From: Bacillota bacterium | GTDB lineage: Bacteria > Bacillota > Clostridia > DSM-8532 | Assembly: GCA_023410885.1 (NCBI GenBank) | Contig: JAEYPI010000105.1 | Span: 1-22,937 of the forward strand | Direction of reading: 5' to 3' | DNA: 22,937 nucleotides | In this document: positions 1 through 8,789 of the stretch, in pieces | Layout of the letters: each line of letters starts with the position of its first letter | How positions within the stretch are numbered: the first letter of the stretch is position 1 | Program-made: the position numbers and the translations under genes | Notes under the pieces: generated by a model | The model's input: the letters and a program-made list of their open reading frames with translations, nothing else | Databases searched by the model: none | Told to the model about the DNA's origin: nothing

Positions 1-1
1 C

Positions 2-1480
2 ACCCATATTCCTGTTAACGCTGGCAGACTGTGGCTCGGGGCATGGTTCCCGAGAAACTGGGCGGGTACGCCTAACTTTGATACGACAGTATTTGAAATT
101 GACTGGGTAAAAATAACCCCCTATAACCAGATAGGAGATGTCTATTCCCAGGAATCCTTCCCCAATGACGGATGGTATACGCCGGAGAATTCAGAGCCGA
201 GTATTGATGTGCCAGGAAATTTGACAGCCACGGTTGTGAGCAAATTCCAGATTACAATCAGTTGGGATGCTGTAGAAGGGGCTAACGGATATGATCTTGA
301 AATAGATGGCTCCGTTATTGAAAATGTAACAAGTCCCTATGCTCATGTTGATCTGATCCCAGGTAAAACCTATACCTATAGAGTCAGGGCCAAGAATGGT
401 GACAGCATAAGCAATTGGAGCAGCCAGGTAAGGGTTGCTACAGAATCAGAGGGAAAAGTGAACCTTGTCAAAAACGGAGATTTTTCTAATGGTCTGACTC
501 ACTGGGGGGTAGTTGCCTCCGCGATCGAAGAAAACGCCAGAGCTAAGCTAACGGCCGATGCAATTACCACAGCGAGATTGGAACAGGTAGTAACAGGTCT
601 TCTTCCCAACACGACCTATACTGTGAGTGGCAAACTGGTCTCCGACACAGGAATATACGGGTATATAGGCGTTCAGGATTACGGAGGCCTTATCGAAAAG
701 GGTGGTACGGGTAGTAAAAGCTTGTCGTTCACCTTTACAACGGGAGAGAGCAATACCTCTGCACGACTATATTTACAGGTGTGGAAGCAGCAGAGCGGTT
801 CAGTATACTTTGACGACATCGCCATTACAGGAGCTACTGCAATACCGCAGATGCCAGAGGCACCTTCAAATTTGGCCGCTACACCAATAGGGCAAGAAGC
901 TATAAATGTTAGTTGGAGTCCCGTCCAAGGCGCTACAGGATACGATTTGTTGGTCAATGGCGTAACAATAACTGAAAGTGTGACAAGCCCATACACTCAC
1001 GCAGACCTTACGGCAGGGACGACCTATACCTATTGCGTAAGGGCAAAGAACGACATGGGCTCAAGTGAATGGAGTAGTATGGTCAGCGCAACCACCTATT
1101 CCGAGCCCCAAAACGCAAGCCTTGTTAAAAATGGCGATTTTAGTAGTGGAACAGAATACTGGACTCTTACGGGAAGTGCTTCACTGGAAAACGGGGCTAT
1201 AGTTCTAAATTCCGGTGCTGATACGGATACAATTGAACAGACAGTCTCAGTCCTACCCCAAACAACCTACCGTTTATATGCCGACATTGTAAGTAATGGT
1301 GTTAATGTTGATGTGGGCGTCAGGGATTATAATGGCAGGTGGACCGAGATATCAGTTCAGAATGAGCCGCTGATTTTTACTACGGGTGATGGGATCACGA
1401 CAATAACCATCTATTTTCAAGTATTGAGGTATAGCGAAGGCAGCTCAAGGGTTGACAATATTGTATTGAGCCAGCTATAA
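2..1480 (+). CDS. Secreted glycoside hydrolase (GH16-like tail) with two FN3-CBM4/9 units, 5' partial
   Basis: The reading frame is open from base 2 to a TAA at 1478-1480, giving 492 residues of a protein whose N-terminus lies outside the window. The first 34 or so residues (WFPRNWAGTPNFDTT, then FEIDWVKITPY) resemble the closing beta-strand of GH16 beta-glucanases and related enzymes. After a linker come an FN3 domain (about 70-150), a CBM4/9-type beta-sandwich beginning NLVKNGDFSNG (about 154-279), a second FN3 (about 286-366) and a second CBM4/9-type module beginning SLVKNGDFSSG (about 370-492). A GTG at 209 could be called as a start, but the homology upstream argues against it. The protein is inferred to be secreted and to bind and cleave an extracellular polysaccharide. 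The catalytic residues and signal peptide are not visible, so GH16 rests on the tail alone; the modular C-terminus is much surer. Confidence 0.8.
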   Translation, partial: THIPVNAGRLWLGAWFPRNWAGTPNFDTTVFEIDWVKITPYNQIGDVYSQESFPNDGWYTPENSEPSIDVPGNLTATVVSKFQITISWDAVEGANGYDLEIDGSVIENVTSPYAHVDLIPGKTYTYRVRAKNGDSISNWSSQVRVATESEGKVNLVKNGDFSNGLTHWGVVASAIEENARAKLTADAITTARLEQVVTGLLPNTTYTVSGKLVSDTGIYGYIGVQDYGGLIEKGGTGSKSLSFTFTTGESNTSARLYLQVWKQQSGSVYFDDIAITGATAIPQMPEAPSNLAATPIGQEAINVSWSPVQGATGYDLLVNGVTITESVTSPYTHADLTAGTTYTYCVRAKNDMGSSEWSSMVSATTYSEPQNASLVKNGDFSSGTEYWTLTGSASLENGAIVLNSGADTDTIEQTVSVLPQTTYRLYADIVSNGVNVDVGVRDYNGRWTEISVQNEPLIFTTGDGITTITIYFQVLRYSEGSSRVDNIVLSQL

Positions 1481-1521
1481 AAAGGCTTTTGGCAAATGAA
1501 CTGTTTTATATCAGCATAAAT

Positions 1522-1568
1522 TACCTATGGGGCGGGCGCAAGGACCTGTCCCATAGGTAGATCTTTTT
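1522..1568 (+). terminator. Rho-independent terminator of the modular glycosidase gene
   Basis: TACCTATGGG (1522-1531) pairs perfectly with CCCATAGGTA (1550-1559), and GATCTTTTT follows. It lies 41 bases after the stop codon. It separates the glycosidase gene from the sensor kinase operon. Confidence 0.85.
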
Positions 1569-1594
1569 CAAGCCCTATAGCTATGTGGTATAAT
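1566..1594 (+). promoter_or_regulatory. Probable sigma-A promoter of the sensor kinase/response regulator operon
   Basis: A perfect -10 TATAAT (1589-1594) is preceded by TGTGG, which makes an extended -10 (TRTGn) element. The -35 is weak (TTTCAA at 1566-1571 with a 17-base spacer) and sits in the T-run of the upstream terminator. Transcription would begin near 1601, about 60 bases before the kinase start. Confidence 0.6.
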
Positions 1595-1661
1595 ATTACA
1601 TATACAGCTTATACAACTAATTATACTAAATCAGTACATATGGGCGGAGAAGGGTGGTCAC

Positions 1662-3443
1662 TTGCAATTGCATTCTATAAAAAAACAGGCCCTATGGATT
1701 CAACTGCTGTTAATTGGTGTGTGCACCATATTGATCCTACTCTCCATCGTGCTTGTTATCTATCAGCAAGTGGAGGAAATAACAGTCGAAAAAAACGTTA
1801 AATACACCAGTGAGCTCGTTTCACAATTGAAGAATAACATTTCGTCAGCTTTTTTGGACCTAAATAAGCTTTTAATTAATATAGGCTATGATGAGAATGT
1901 CCAGGCTTTTATGTACCATTCGGATGCATCATTCTATGTACCCTTTGGAAGGTATGCTTCAAGCCTGGCCGATACGCTGACAAACTCAAAAAGCAATATT
2001 GTTGATGTTGTGATATTGGGAAAATTCAATCACCATACAACTATTAGAGGCTATTCAAAGTATGCTTATCTGGAGAAAACCCATATCCCTCTGGACAACA
2101 AGGTTCATATCTCTTTATTTACCGAGGTTTTGGTAAACAATACACCCCGCAGTTGCCTTCTTATGAGCGTACATGTGAACAGCATTAGTCCGGAATATTT
2201 CTATGGAGAAAAAATAGGGTTTGTTTCAATTATTATTGATATGACACCAGTTGTTGAAAATCATATAAAATTACCCGCATTATCAGGGACAGAAATATAT
2301 ATGCTAGATAAAAGCAATAATATTTTATCAAGCGGCAATACAACGATGCTTCAAAAGGACCCTCAATTTATAGAGAATTTGGATATGGCCGATCAGCAGC
2401 CCCAAAGGATTACTATCGGAAATCAAAAAAGCATCGTTCAGGTATCTGATTTTCCAGAGATAGAAGGGAAAATCATAAGCGTCTTTCTTGAAAAAGAATT
2501 GTTTGCAGAATTAGCAGAGGTGCGCTTCCGCAGCATCATAATTGCAGGATCTGCGCTTATGTTACTGGGAATATTATTTTTTATCGTCATACAAAATATT
2601 ATAAGACCACTAAAATCACTGATGGAATATATGAGCGGTGTATCCAGCGGAAATTTAAAAACCCTTAAGAAAAGAATCAATTTGGAGGGCTGCGCCGAGA
2701 TTATTACTCTTTCCAATGATTTCAACAGCATGATGGATACTATTGATACCTTGACCCACCAGCTTTTAACAACAAATACACGGCTCTACCAGAATGAGAT
2801 AAAGAAGAAAGAATCTGAGCTTATATTCCTTCAGAGCCAGATTAATCCCCACTTTTTATATAATACGCTGGAATCTATCAAAGGTATAGCCGCTGTCCGG
2901 AATGCCCCTGAGATATGGGATATGACAAAGGCCTTGAGCCAGATTTTTCGCTACAGCATCAAAGGCAGCAATGAGGTAGAGCTCCATGAGGAGCTGGAGA
3001 TTATTAAATCTTATATTAGAATACAACAAATTCGGTTTTCAGGCCGGTTTATAGTACAGTATGACATAGCTGAGGATGTAAGCCAATGCAAGGTTCCTAA
3101 AATGATTTTACAGCCTGTGGTAGAGAATGCCATCTATCATGGCTTGGAGCCCATGGAAGGTCAGGGTGTGCTTCTCATTTCAGCAAGAACTGAAGGAAGA
3201 GGGGACTTGCTGATTACAGTAAAGGACGAAGGTGTTGGCATTGAAGAAGAAACCCTGTCAAGACTGATCTTTGAAATACGGGATGACAGAGGTGACTATT
3301 TGATAAAAAGTAATACGAGAATAGGTATAGCAAATGTCAACAGTCGGATAAGGATCATGTATGGTGTCCAGTACGGCTTATCTATTGACAGTGTTATTAA
3401 TAAAGGGACCGAAATAAGGATACTGATGCCTCAAAGGAGGTAA
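1662..3443 (+). CDS. Membrane sensor histidine kinase, YesM type
   Basis: A 593-residue kinase of the LytS/YesM group. Transmembrane helices lie near residues 12-34 and 291-312 and flank a large extracellular sensing domain; a HAMP region follows (about 313-365). The His_kinase (PF06580) box INPHFLYNTLE carries phospho-acceptor H397. The ATPase domain shows the N-box PVVENA (N489), the G1 box DEGVGI (522-527) and the G2 stretch RIGIANVNSR. The start is TTG at 1662, preceded by GGAGAAGG at 1646-1653; another TTG at 1668 has poorer spacing. The gene ends 4 bases before a response regulator gene, and its last codons contain that gene's ribosome binding site. It probably senses an extracellular sugar or the loaded binding protein and controls the downstream transporter. 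The ligand cannot be read from the sequence. Confidence 0.93.
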   Translation: MQLHSIKKQALWIQLLLIGVCTILILLSIVLVIYQQVEEITVEKNVKYTSELVSQLKNNISSAFLDLNKLLINIGYDENVQAFMYHSDASFYVPFGRYASSLADTLTNSKSNIVDVVILGKFNHHTTIRGYSKYAYLEKTHIPLDNKVHISLFTEVLVNNTPRSCLLMSVHVNSISPEYFYGEKIGFVSIIIDMTPVVENHIKLPALSGTEIYMLDKSNNILSSGNTTMLQKDPQFIENLDMADQQPQRITIGNQKSIVQVSDFPEIEGKIISVFLEKELFAELAEVRFRSIIIAGSALMLLGILFFIVIQNIIRPLKSLMEYMSGVSSGNLKTLKKRINLEGCAEIITLSNDFNSMMDTIDTLTHQLLTTNTRLYQNEIKKKESELIFLQSQINPHFLYNTLESIKGIAAVRNAPEIWDMTKALSQIFRYSIKGSNEVELHEELEIIKSYIRIQQIRFSGRFIVQYDIAEDVSQCKVPKMILQPVVENAIYHGLEPMEGQGVLLISARTEGRGDLLITVKDEGVGIEEETLSRLIFEIRDDRGDYLIKSNTRIGIANVNSRIRIMYGVQYGLSIDSVINKGTEIRILMPQRR

Positions 3444-3447
3444 GAAA

Positions 3448-4866
3448 TTGTATAAGATTCTTCTTGTAGATGATGAGGTTTGGGCTGTTGAAAGCCTAAA
3501 GGCAACGGTCGAGTGGGAGAAATACGGGTTCCAGATAGTAGGCAAGGCATACAGCGGTAATGAAGCCATGCAGCTTATACGGGATTTGGCACCCGATATT
3601 GTGTTTACCGATATAAGAATGCCGGGCATGAATGGTCTGGAATTAATCAAGAATGCCTCGACACAAGGCTTCAATGTGAAATTTATCGTTGCAAGCGGCT
3701 ACGCTGAATTTACATATGTACAAAAGGCTTTGACTTATGGTGCTTTAGGTTATATTTTAAAACCATACGAGGAAACAGATATTGTTAATTGTCTTAATAA
3801 AGCAAAAAAAATACTGGATGAAAACAGCTCAGTTTTAAAAGCCACTCATGTACTTGAGGATTTATGCAGCAATGATGAGTCCAGAGTTAATAGAATATTT
3901 AAAAATGGCGGGCTAGAATGGCAGCCCAATCATTTTTTTGTGATGGCCTCCTTGGGTCTTGACCCTATTGTTTTTCAAACGGGGGATAAAGCGCTGATGC
4001 TAAAGGCAGGCGTCTCTAAATGGTTTTATATCGTTGAGGAGCGCAATAGACAAAGCCTTATAGATTATCTTGAGGAAAAGCCCTCCCCGTTGATCCGGAG
4101 TATTGCTTTGGGTAATTGTATAAAAAGTATAAGCGACATTGAGTCTCTTATAGAAGAGGTAAACATTGCGGCCTACAGCTATTTTACAGCACCCGGAATT
4201 AAAATTCACGGGATTGACAGCCAAGGCTTCATTCCTATCAAGGAAATATTACATGCGCTTAATGATGCAATAAAAATAAAGAATTTATTATTAATAGACG
4301 AAGCGTTTTCAAAGCTGGACAATCTATTTAGAAGCAATTTATTTGCCATTACCCATGCACACTATGCCTATAATGTTATTATGTCTTTTATTTATAATCT
4401 AGTTGAACCCAGCGAAATATACATTTTTAGCTATCATGAGCTAATACTAAAATTTAAGAATGTTTTTGAAATGCTGGATTTTTTAAAAAGCCTGATTATC
4501 AAACAGCTTTCCGGGGAGCATATGTTCTTCACCAATGAAATCAAGAATAAAAACATCAAATCCATTCTAGAATATGTTGATTGTAATTTTCAGAGGGACA
4601 TTACAATGCAGAGTCTCTGCCAGAAATTCTTTATTAATCCCAACTACATCAGCCAGTTTTTTAAGAAGGAGGTAGGACTCAATTTTACCGAATATTTGGC
4701 TAAAAAAAGGCTGGAATATGCGTGCTATTTGTTAAGGCAATCAGATCTTTCCATACAAAAAATAAGCGAGAGCTCCGGCTATAAGGACTATTTCTATTTT
4801 ACCCGCATTTTTAAAAAGCACCAGGGTATGACGCCCAGCGAGTATAGGAATATGGATAAAACATAG
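3448..4866 (+). CDS. Response regulator with receiver and AraC-type DNA-binding domains, YesN type
   Basis: A 472-residue partner of the upstream kinase. The receiver domain (about 1-120) has the acidic pair D8-D9, phospho-acceptor D55 in FTDIRMPG, S83 and K105 (LKPY). A middle region of about 240 residues, typical of YesN proteins, links to two C-terminal helix-turn-helix motifs (about 368-472) ending FTRIFKKHQGMTPSEYR, the AraC signature. The start is TTG at 3448 with AAAGGAGG at 3433-3440; no ATG is as well placed. Phosphorylation at D55 presumably activates transcription of the transporter genes that follow. The gene is A+T-rich: the 60 bases from 4381 contain 17 G or C by hand count. A terminator follows 123 bases after its stop. 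Confidence 0.93.
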   Translation: MYKILLVDDEVWAVESLKATVEWEKYGFQIVGKAYSGNEAMQLIRDLAPDIVFTDIRMPGMNGLELIKNASTQGFNVKFIVASGYAEFTYVQKALTYGALGYILKPYEETDIVNCLNKAKKILDENSSVLKATHVLEDLCSNDESRVNRIFKNGGLEWQPNHFFVMASLGLDPIVFQTGDKALMLKAGVSKWFYIVEERNRQSLIDYLEEKPSPLIRSIALGNCIKSISDIESLIEEVNIAAYSYFTAPGIKIHGIDSQGFIPIKEILHALNDAIKIKNLLLIDEAFSKLDNLFRSNLFAITHAHYAYNVIMSFIYNLVEPSEIYIFSYHELILKFKNVFEMLDFLKSLIIKQLSGEHMFFTNEIKNKNIKSILEYVDCNFQRDITMQSLCQKFFINPNYISQFFKKEVGLNFTEYLAKKRLEYACYLLRQSDLSIQKISESSGYKDYFYFTRIFKKHQGMTPSEYRNMDKT

Positions 4867-4989
4867 AATTCATAAGCACTATTTTGAGTTTATGAGAATC
4901 TTTCTATTAATCCTGCTTTCATTGGTTGAAAAGGGAAATAAGTTTTCATTTTTTTATCTATACCTCGAGTCAGCCTATTTCAATAAAAT

Positions 4990-5029
4990 GAACCTATAGA
5001 AAGAAAGCCTTCCTGTAGGTTCGTTTTTT
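4990..5029 (+). terminator. Terminator or attenuator between the regulator and permease genes
   Basis: GAACCTATAG (4990-4999) pairs with CTGTAGGTTC (5013-5022) with one G-U pair, and GTTTTTT follows. It ends 39 bases before the permease ATG, leaving almost no room for a promoter plus ribosome binding site. It may therefore be leaky or conditional rather than a simple operon end. Confidence 0.8.
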
Positions 5030-5068
5030 ATCTGCAAAAATCCCTTTACTACTCAGGAGGTATAGAGC

Positions 5069-6016
5069 ATGATAATACCCAAAAGCCTTGCTCTCACTCA
5101 AATTAAACAGAAAAAGTCTTTAGGCCTAAGGATATGGGAGCATAAATATTTTTATTTTATGTTGATTCCTGTCCTTATATGGTATTTCGTGTTTACTTAT
5201 TTGCCCATGTATGGCGTGGTGCTTGCGTTTAAGTCCTTCAGCTATAACAAAGGCATTCTCTTTAGTCCGTGGGTCGGACTGGAGCACTTTAAGGATTTGA
5301 TGAAAGACAGCCAATTTTGGGCAGCCTTTAAAAATACTTTATCCATTAGTCTGGGTAAGCTTATTTTTCATTTTCCGACACCCATTATCCTTGCAGTGCT
5401 GATTAATGAATTGACAAGGAAAAAAATAAGAAATATCTATCAGACCATATTTACCTTTCCCCATTTTATTTCATGGGTTGTTCTTTCAGGTATCATTATC
5501 AATATATTTGGTCAAAACGGTGTTTACAATCAGATATCCTCTCTTTTTGACATTACACCGGATTCACCCCTCTTCCAAAAGGATGCTTTTAGAAGTGTCC
5601 TCTATGTCAGTCAAATATGGAAGGAGATGGGATGGGACTCCATTATTTATTTAGCCGCTCTTGCAGGGATAAATCCCGAGTTGTATCAGGCGGCCTCTAT
5701 TGATGGAGCAAATCGGTATCAAAGAATAGTCCATATCACCTGGCCAGGCATTAAAGGCGTTGTCACCATCCTTCTGATCTTAAATATCGGGCAGTTTATG
5801 AATTCAGGCTTTGAGCAAATATTCAATCTATACAGCTCACCCGTATATAGTGTTGCAGATATTATCGATACCTATGTCTATCGCATGTCGTTTTCTATCG
5901 GCTCTAACTTTGGCTATGTAACGGCTGCAGGATTGTTTAAATCCATCGTCAACATGATTTTAATTTTATCGGCCAATTTTATAGCAAAGAGGCTTGGAGA
6001 AGACGGGCTTTTTTAA
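5069..6016 (+). CDS. Carbohydrate ABC transporter permease, LplB/YteP type
   Basis: A 315-residue inner-membrane permease with about six transmembrane helices; the first starts near residue 28 (YFYFMLIPVLIWYF). The cytoplasmic EAA loop that contacts the ATPase is at 205-225 (QAASIDGANRYQRI, then WPGIKG), which is diagnostic of binding-protein-dependent importers. The ATG has AGGAGG a few bases upstream. The second permease gene starts 13 bases after the stop. In this family such proteins import oligosaccharides together with a lipoprotein receptor. No ATPase gene lies in the window, which is usual for LplABC-like systems that share an MsmX-type ATPase. The substrate cannot be read from the permease. 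Confidence 0.93.
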   Translation: MIIPKSLALTQIKQKKSLGLRIWEHKYFYFMLIPVLIWYFVFTYLPMYGVVLAFKSFSYNKGILFSPWVGLEHFKDLMKDSQFWAAFKNTLSISLGKLIFHFPTPIILAVLINELTRKKIRNIYQTIFTFPHFISWVVLSGIIINIFGQNGVYNQISSLFDITPDSPLFQKDAFRSVLYVSQIWKEMGWDSIIYLAALAGINPELYQAASIDGANRYQRIVHITWPGIKGVVTILLILNIGQFMNSGFEQIFNLYSSPVYSVADIIDTYVYRMSFSIGSNFGYVTAAGLFKSIVNMILILSANFIAKRLGEDGLF

Positions 6017-6029
6017 AAAGGAGAAGTTT

Positions 6030-6926
6030 ATGAGGAGCATCCCTATCAAAAAGGTGAAATTAAAGTTTAATGCATTTGAGATCGTGGCGATCATTTTTCT
6101 CGGGATATTAGCCTTGGTATTGCTGTTTCCTTTCTATAACGTGCTGATAGTTTCCTTTGCCAAATATGAAGTTGTGATCAGCAAGCCTACTTATTTATTG
6201 CCGATCTCCTTTGATTTTAGTGCCTATTCTTTTATCCTAACAGATAAGAAATTCTTAAACGCATTCCTGGTGACAGTTCTTGTTACTGTTTCAGGAACAG
6301 CTCTCAATATGCTTTTAACACTGTCGGGAGCCTATGCATTGTCTAAGAAAACCTTACCTGGGAGGAATTTTATACTCAGTGCCATTCTCTTTACAATGCT
6401 TTTTAATGGCGGATTAATACCCTATTATCTTGTTGTTAAGGGGCTGGGGCTGGTTAACAGCATTCTGGTTATGATCATACCCACAGGTGTTTCAACCATG
6501 TATCTCATTATTGTAAAAAACTATTTTAACACTATTCCTGCCAGTATGGAGGAATCGGCGAAAATTGACGGTGCAAATGATTTGTATATTCTTCTTAAAA
6601 TTGTGCTGCCCGTATCAGCGCCCATTATTGCGACGTTCTCACTGTTCTATGCGGTTGAAAGATGGAATGAATGGTGGAATGCATTGATTTTTATTAATGA
6701 GTCAAAAAAAATACCCCTTCAGATTTTCTTGCGTGAAATCCTTATTTCCTTCAATGACCAGATTGGAACCATGGGTGCCGCCATCCGGGAATCCAAAACA
6801 AAGGTCTATATGCAGGGCGTGCAGATGGCTGCAATTGTTGTTACCGCCATACCCATTATATGTGTTTACCCATTTCTGCAAAAGCATTTTGTAAAAGGGG
6901 TCATGATAGGTGCCATCAAGGAATGA
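6030..6926 (+). CDS. Carbohydrate ABC transporter permease, LplC/YtcP type
   Basis: A 298-residue permease forming a heterodimer with the preceding gene product. Six hydrophobic segments are visible, the first at about 17-42, and the EAA loop is MEESAKIDGAND (173-184). The frame is open further upstream to a TTG at 5994 inside the preceding gene, but ATG at 6030 is preferred because AAGGAG lies at 6018-6023 with correct spacing and the protein then has the usual family length. Together with its neighbours it forms a CUT1-type importer. The solute-binding lipoprotein gene starts 71 bases downstream with no terminator between them, so co-transcription is expected. Confidence 0.92.
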   Translation: MRSIPIKKVKLKFNAFEIVAIIFLGILALVLLFPFYNVLIVSFAKYEVVISKPTYLLPISFDFSAYSFILTDKKFLNAFLVTVLVTVSGTALNMLLTLSGAYALSKKTLPGRNFILSAILFTMLFNGGLIPYYLVVKGLGLVNSILVMIIPTGVSTMYLIIVKNYFNTIPASMEESAKIDGANDLYILLKIVLPVSAPIIATFSLFYAVERWNEWWNALIFINESKKIPLQIFLREILISFNDQIGTMGAAIRESKTKVYMQGVQMAAIVVTAIPIICVYPFLQKHFVKGVMIGAIKE

Positions 6927-6947
6927 GGCCAAAAAATATAATATCGG

Positions 6948-6964
6948 CTATAACCGGTTTATAG
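6948..6964. other. Short imperfect dyad between permease and lipoprotein genes
   Basis: CTATAACCGGTTTATAG is a near-palindrome with a one-base offset, 34 bases before the lipoprotein ATG. It could be a small stem that sets relative expression of the binding protein, or an operator. No function is established. Confidence 0.3.
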
Positions 6965-6997
6965 TAAAAAATAATAAAATGAGAGGAAGGAATTAAA

Positions 6998-8653
6998 ATG
7001 AAAAGGTCAAGAAGCTTGCTTTCAATGCTACTCGTACTGCTAATACTCAGTATGAGTCTCGCAGGCTGCGGAAGCCCCGCAGGAAACACCATTAATACGC
7101 CCCAGCCGACGCCTTCATCTTCATCACCATCTACTAGCGAGCCACCTGCAGCTATTGAAGACGATAAATTTAAAGACACCGTAGAGATTTCTATTGCTAC
7201 CTGGGACATAGAAAATGATATAAGCTTCCAGGAGGATGATGCCGTATTCCAGGCCATTGCACAAAAATTGAACATCACCGTTAAGCCAATTAATCTTACC
7301 TGGGATGACTATGGACAGAAGATTCAGCTCTGGGCGGCCTCAGACCAGCTGCCGGATATCTTTTCTATTGATGCTATTGGCACACAATACTATACGAACT
7401 GGAAAAATCAGCAGGTTATTAAAGCTCTTCCTAAGGATTTGAGTAATTATCCGAATCTCCAGGAATATATGAATTCTCCTGATATCATCGGATTACAGGA
7501 GGATGGACAATACTACTGCGTGCCGCGTAAAACCTACCCATCTCTTCAATACAATTCTCTCGATAGGCTTGTGGAATACCGTTGGGACCTCGCACAGCAG
7601 GCCGGTATCACAAAAGAGCCTGAGACATGGGATGAGTTTAAAGCCATGCTAAAGGCAATTGTGGATAAGGATCCCGAAGGGAAAAAGATAACCGGGTTGA
7701 CCGCAGTTAATATTAAGCAAATCGGCGGATTCTTCTGGCTTTACAGCAATGCTCTTGCAACCAGTGACGGAAGCGGTACCGACTACAAATGGATAAAAGA
7801 AGACGGAAAATACATACCCGCAGTATTCTCCCAAAATGCATTGCCTTCTCTCAAGAATATGAGAGAAATGTACGACATGAATATCATTGACAAGGGTCTT
7901 GCGCTTACTAAGGGCAATGAAGGCTATGATAAGTTTATCGGCGGTCAGGCCGCAGCAGTTCTCCATGGCGGCGGATTCACAACCAGTGCCAAGCAGCTGT
8001 ATATTGAAAGATGGCAGAAGGTTTATCCTGACAAAAATTATACAGACCATGTCAAAACTCTCAAGCCTTTAAAGGATGTCAATGGGGTTGCTTCACATCC
8101 CATCTTCAAAACCTATTGGTCCGAGTCCTACTTTAACTATAAGCTTGACGACAAAAAGTTTGACAGGATTCTGAACGTTTACGATTACCTCGTATCCGAA
8201 GAGGGCAGAGAGTACTTAAGATGGGGAATAGAGGGTGTCGATTATAAGAAGGAAGGCGACAAATATACCATCATCGATGATTCCGCCTCTATTATTGAAA
8301 AGTACAAGTCCATTGGTGTATTTAAATGCCTTGCAGAATGGGATGAAGGCTTCGCATATGATATGAACTCAGGCATTATAGACAAGGCACTCAGAAGCAC
8401 TGCCGTTGAATACATTGATTGGGTTAAGAAAAATACAACCCTCCCTGATTTTGATCTTCGCCTCACTTATATGTCCACCCCTGCAAAAGATAAATTTGTT
8501 GTTCTGGACCATGACGATTTACTGGCGGTTATGCTTTCCAAGGAACCTGTAGAAACCGCATGGGCTGAAATTGTCAACGCCTATAAAGAAAAAGGTCTTG
8601 ACGATGTTATTTCAGAAGTTAACGCAAAGGCAAAAGAGCTGGGAATCAATTAG
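6998..8653 (+). CDS. Extracellular solute-binding lipoprotein of the carbohydrate ABC importer, LplA type
   Basis: A 551-residue precursor. It has a lipoprotein signal peptide: K2-R3 and R5 charges, a hydrophobic stretch from L7 and the lipobox L21-A22-G23-C24. C24 would be lipidated after cleavage by signal peptidase II. A Ser/Thr/Pro-rich linker follows (about 25-50), then a type-1 solute-binding fold with QLPDIFSIDA and a length typical of LplA/YtcQ proteins. The ATG has AGGAAGG upstream. It delivers the oligosaccharide to the two permeases encoded just before it. Its large size, compared with about 420 residues for MalE-like proteins, fits the LplA group. A 238-base non-coding gap with repeats follows. 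Confidence 0.93.
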   Translation: MKRSRSLLSMLLVLLILSMSLAGCGSPAGNTINTPQPTPSSSSPSTSEPPAAIEDDKFKDTVEISIATWDIENDISFQEDDAVFQAIAQKLNITVKPINLTWDDYGQKIQLWAASDQLPDIFSIDAIGTQYYTNWKNQQVIKALPKDLSNYPNLQEYMNSPDIIGLQEDGQYYCVPRKTYPSLQYNSLDRLVEYRWDLAQQAGITKEPETWDEFKAMLKAIVDKDPEGKKITGLTAVNIKQIGGFFWLYSNALATSDGSGTDYKWIKEDGKYIPAVFSQNALPSLKNMREMYDMNIIDKGLALTKGNEGYDKFIGGQAAAVLHGGGFTTSAKQLYIERWQKVYPDKNYTDHVKTLKPLKDVNGVASHPIFKTYWSESYFNYKLDDKKFDRILNVYDYLVSEEGREYLRWGIEGVDYKKEGDKYTIIDDSASIIEKYKSIGVFKCLAEWDEGFAYDMNSGIIDKALRSTAVEYIDWVKKNTTLPDFDLRLTYMSTPAKDKFVVLDHDDLLAVMLSKEPVETAWAEIVNAYKEKGLDDVISEVNAKAKELGIN

Positions 8654-8684
8654 TTTAGGGTAGAGGAATTAAGCAACTGGAGAC

Positions 8685-8755
8685 AAGTAACAAGAAACAA
8701 GCAACAAGTAACTAGGAGCATGTAAGCAAGTAATAAGTAATAAGCAATAAGTAAC
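8685..8755. repeat. Degenerate heptamer tandem repeat AAGYAAY
   Basis: Two blocks of four 7-base units occur at 8685-8712 (AAGTAAC, AAGAAAC, AAGCAAC, AAGTAAC) and 8728-8755 (AAGTAAT, AAGTAAT, AAGCAAT, AAGTAAC), 15 bases apart. A further unit, AAGCAAC, lies at 8671-8677. The stretch is non-coding and lies between the lipoprotein and DUF4091 genes. It may vary in copy number. Confidence 0.8.
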
Positions 8756-8789
8756 AGGCATTGCCAAGTTGTCAAAATGAATAAGTTGC

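Noticed and set aside
1583..1801. 72-codon frame overlapping the start of the sensor kinase
   Set aside because: It overlaps the kinase in another frame, starts at the -10 box of the predicted promoter and encodes no recognisable protein.
5994..6029. Upstream TTG start for the second permease
   Set aside because: ATG at 6030 has AAGGAG at correct spacing and gives the normal family length.
8685..8755. CRISPR array
   Set aside because: The units are 7 bases and contiguous, with no spacers and no cas genes nearby.
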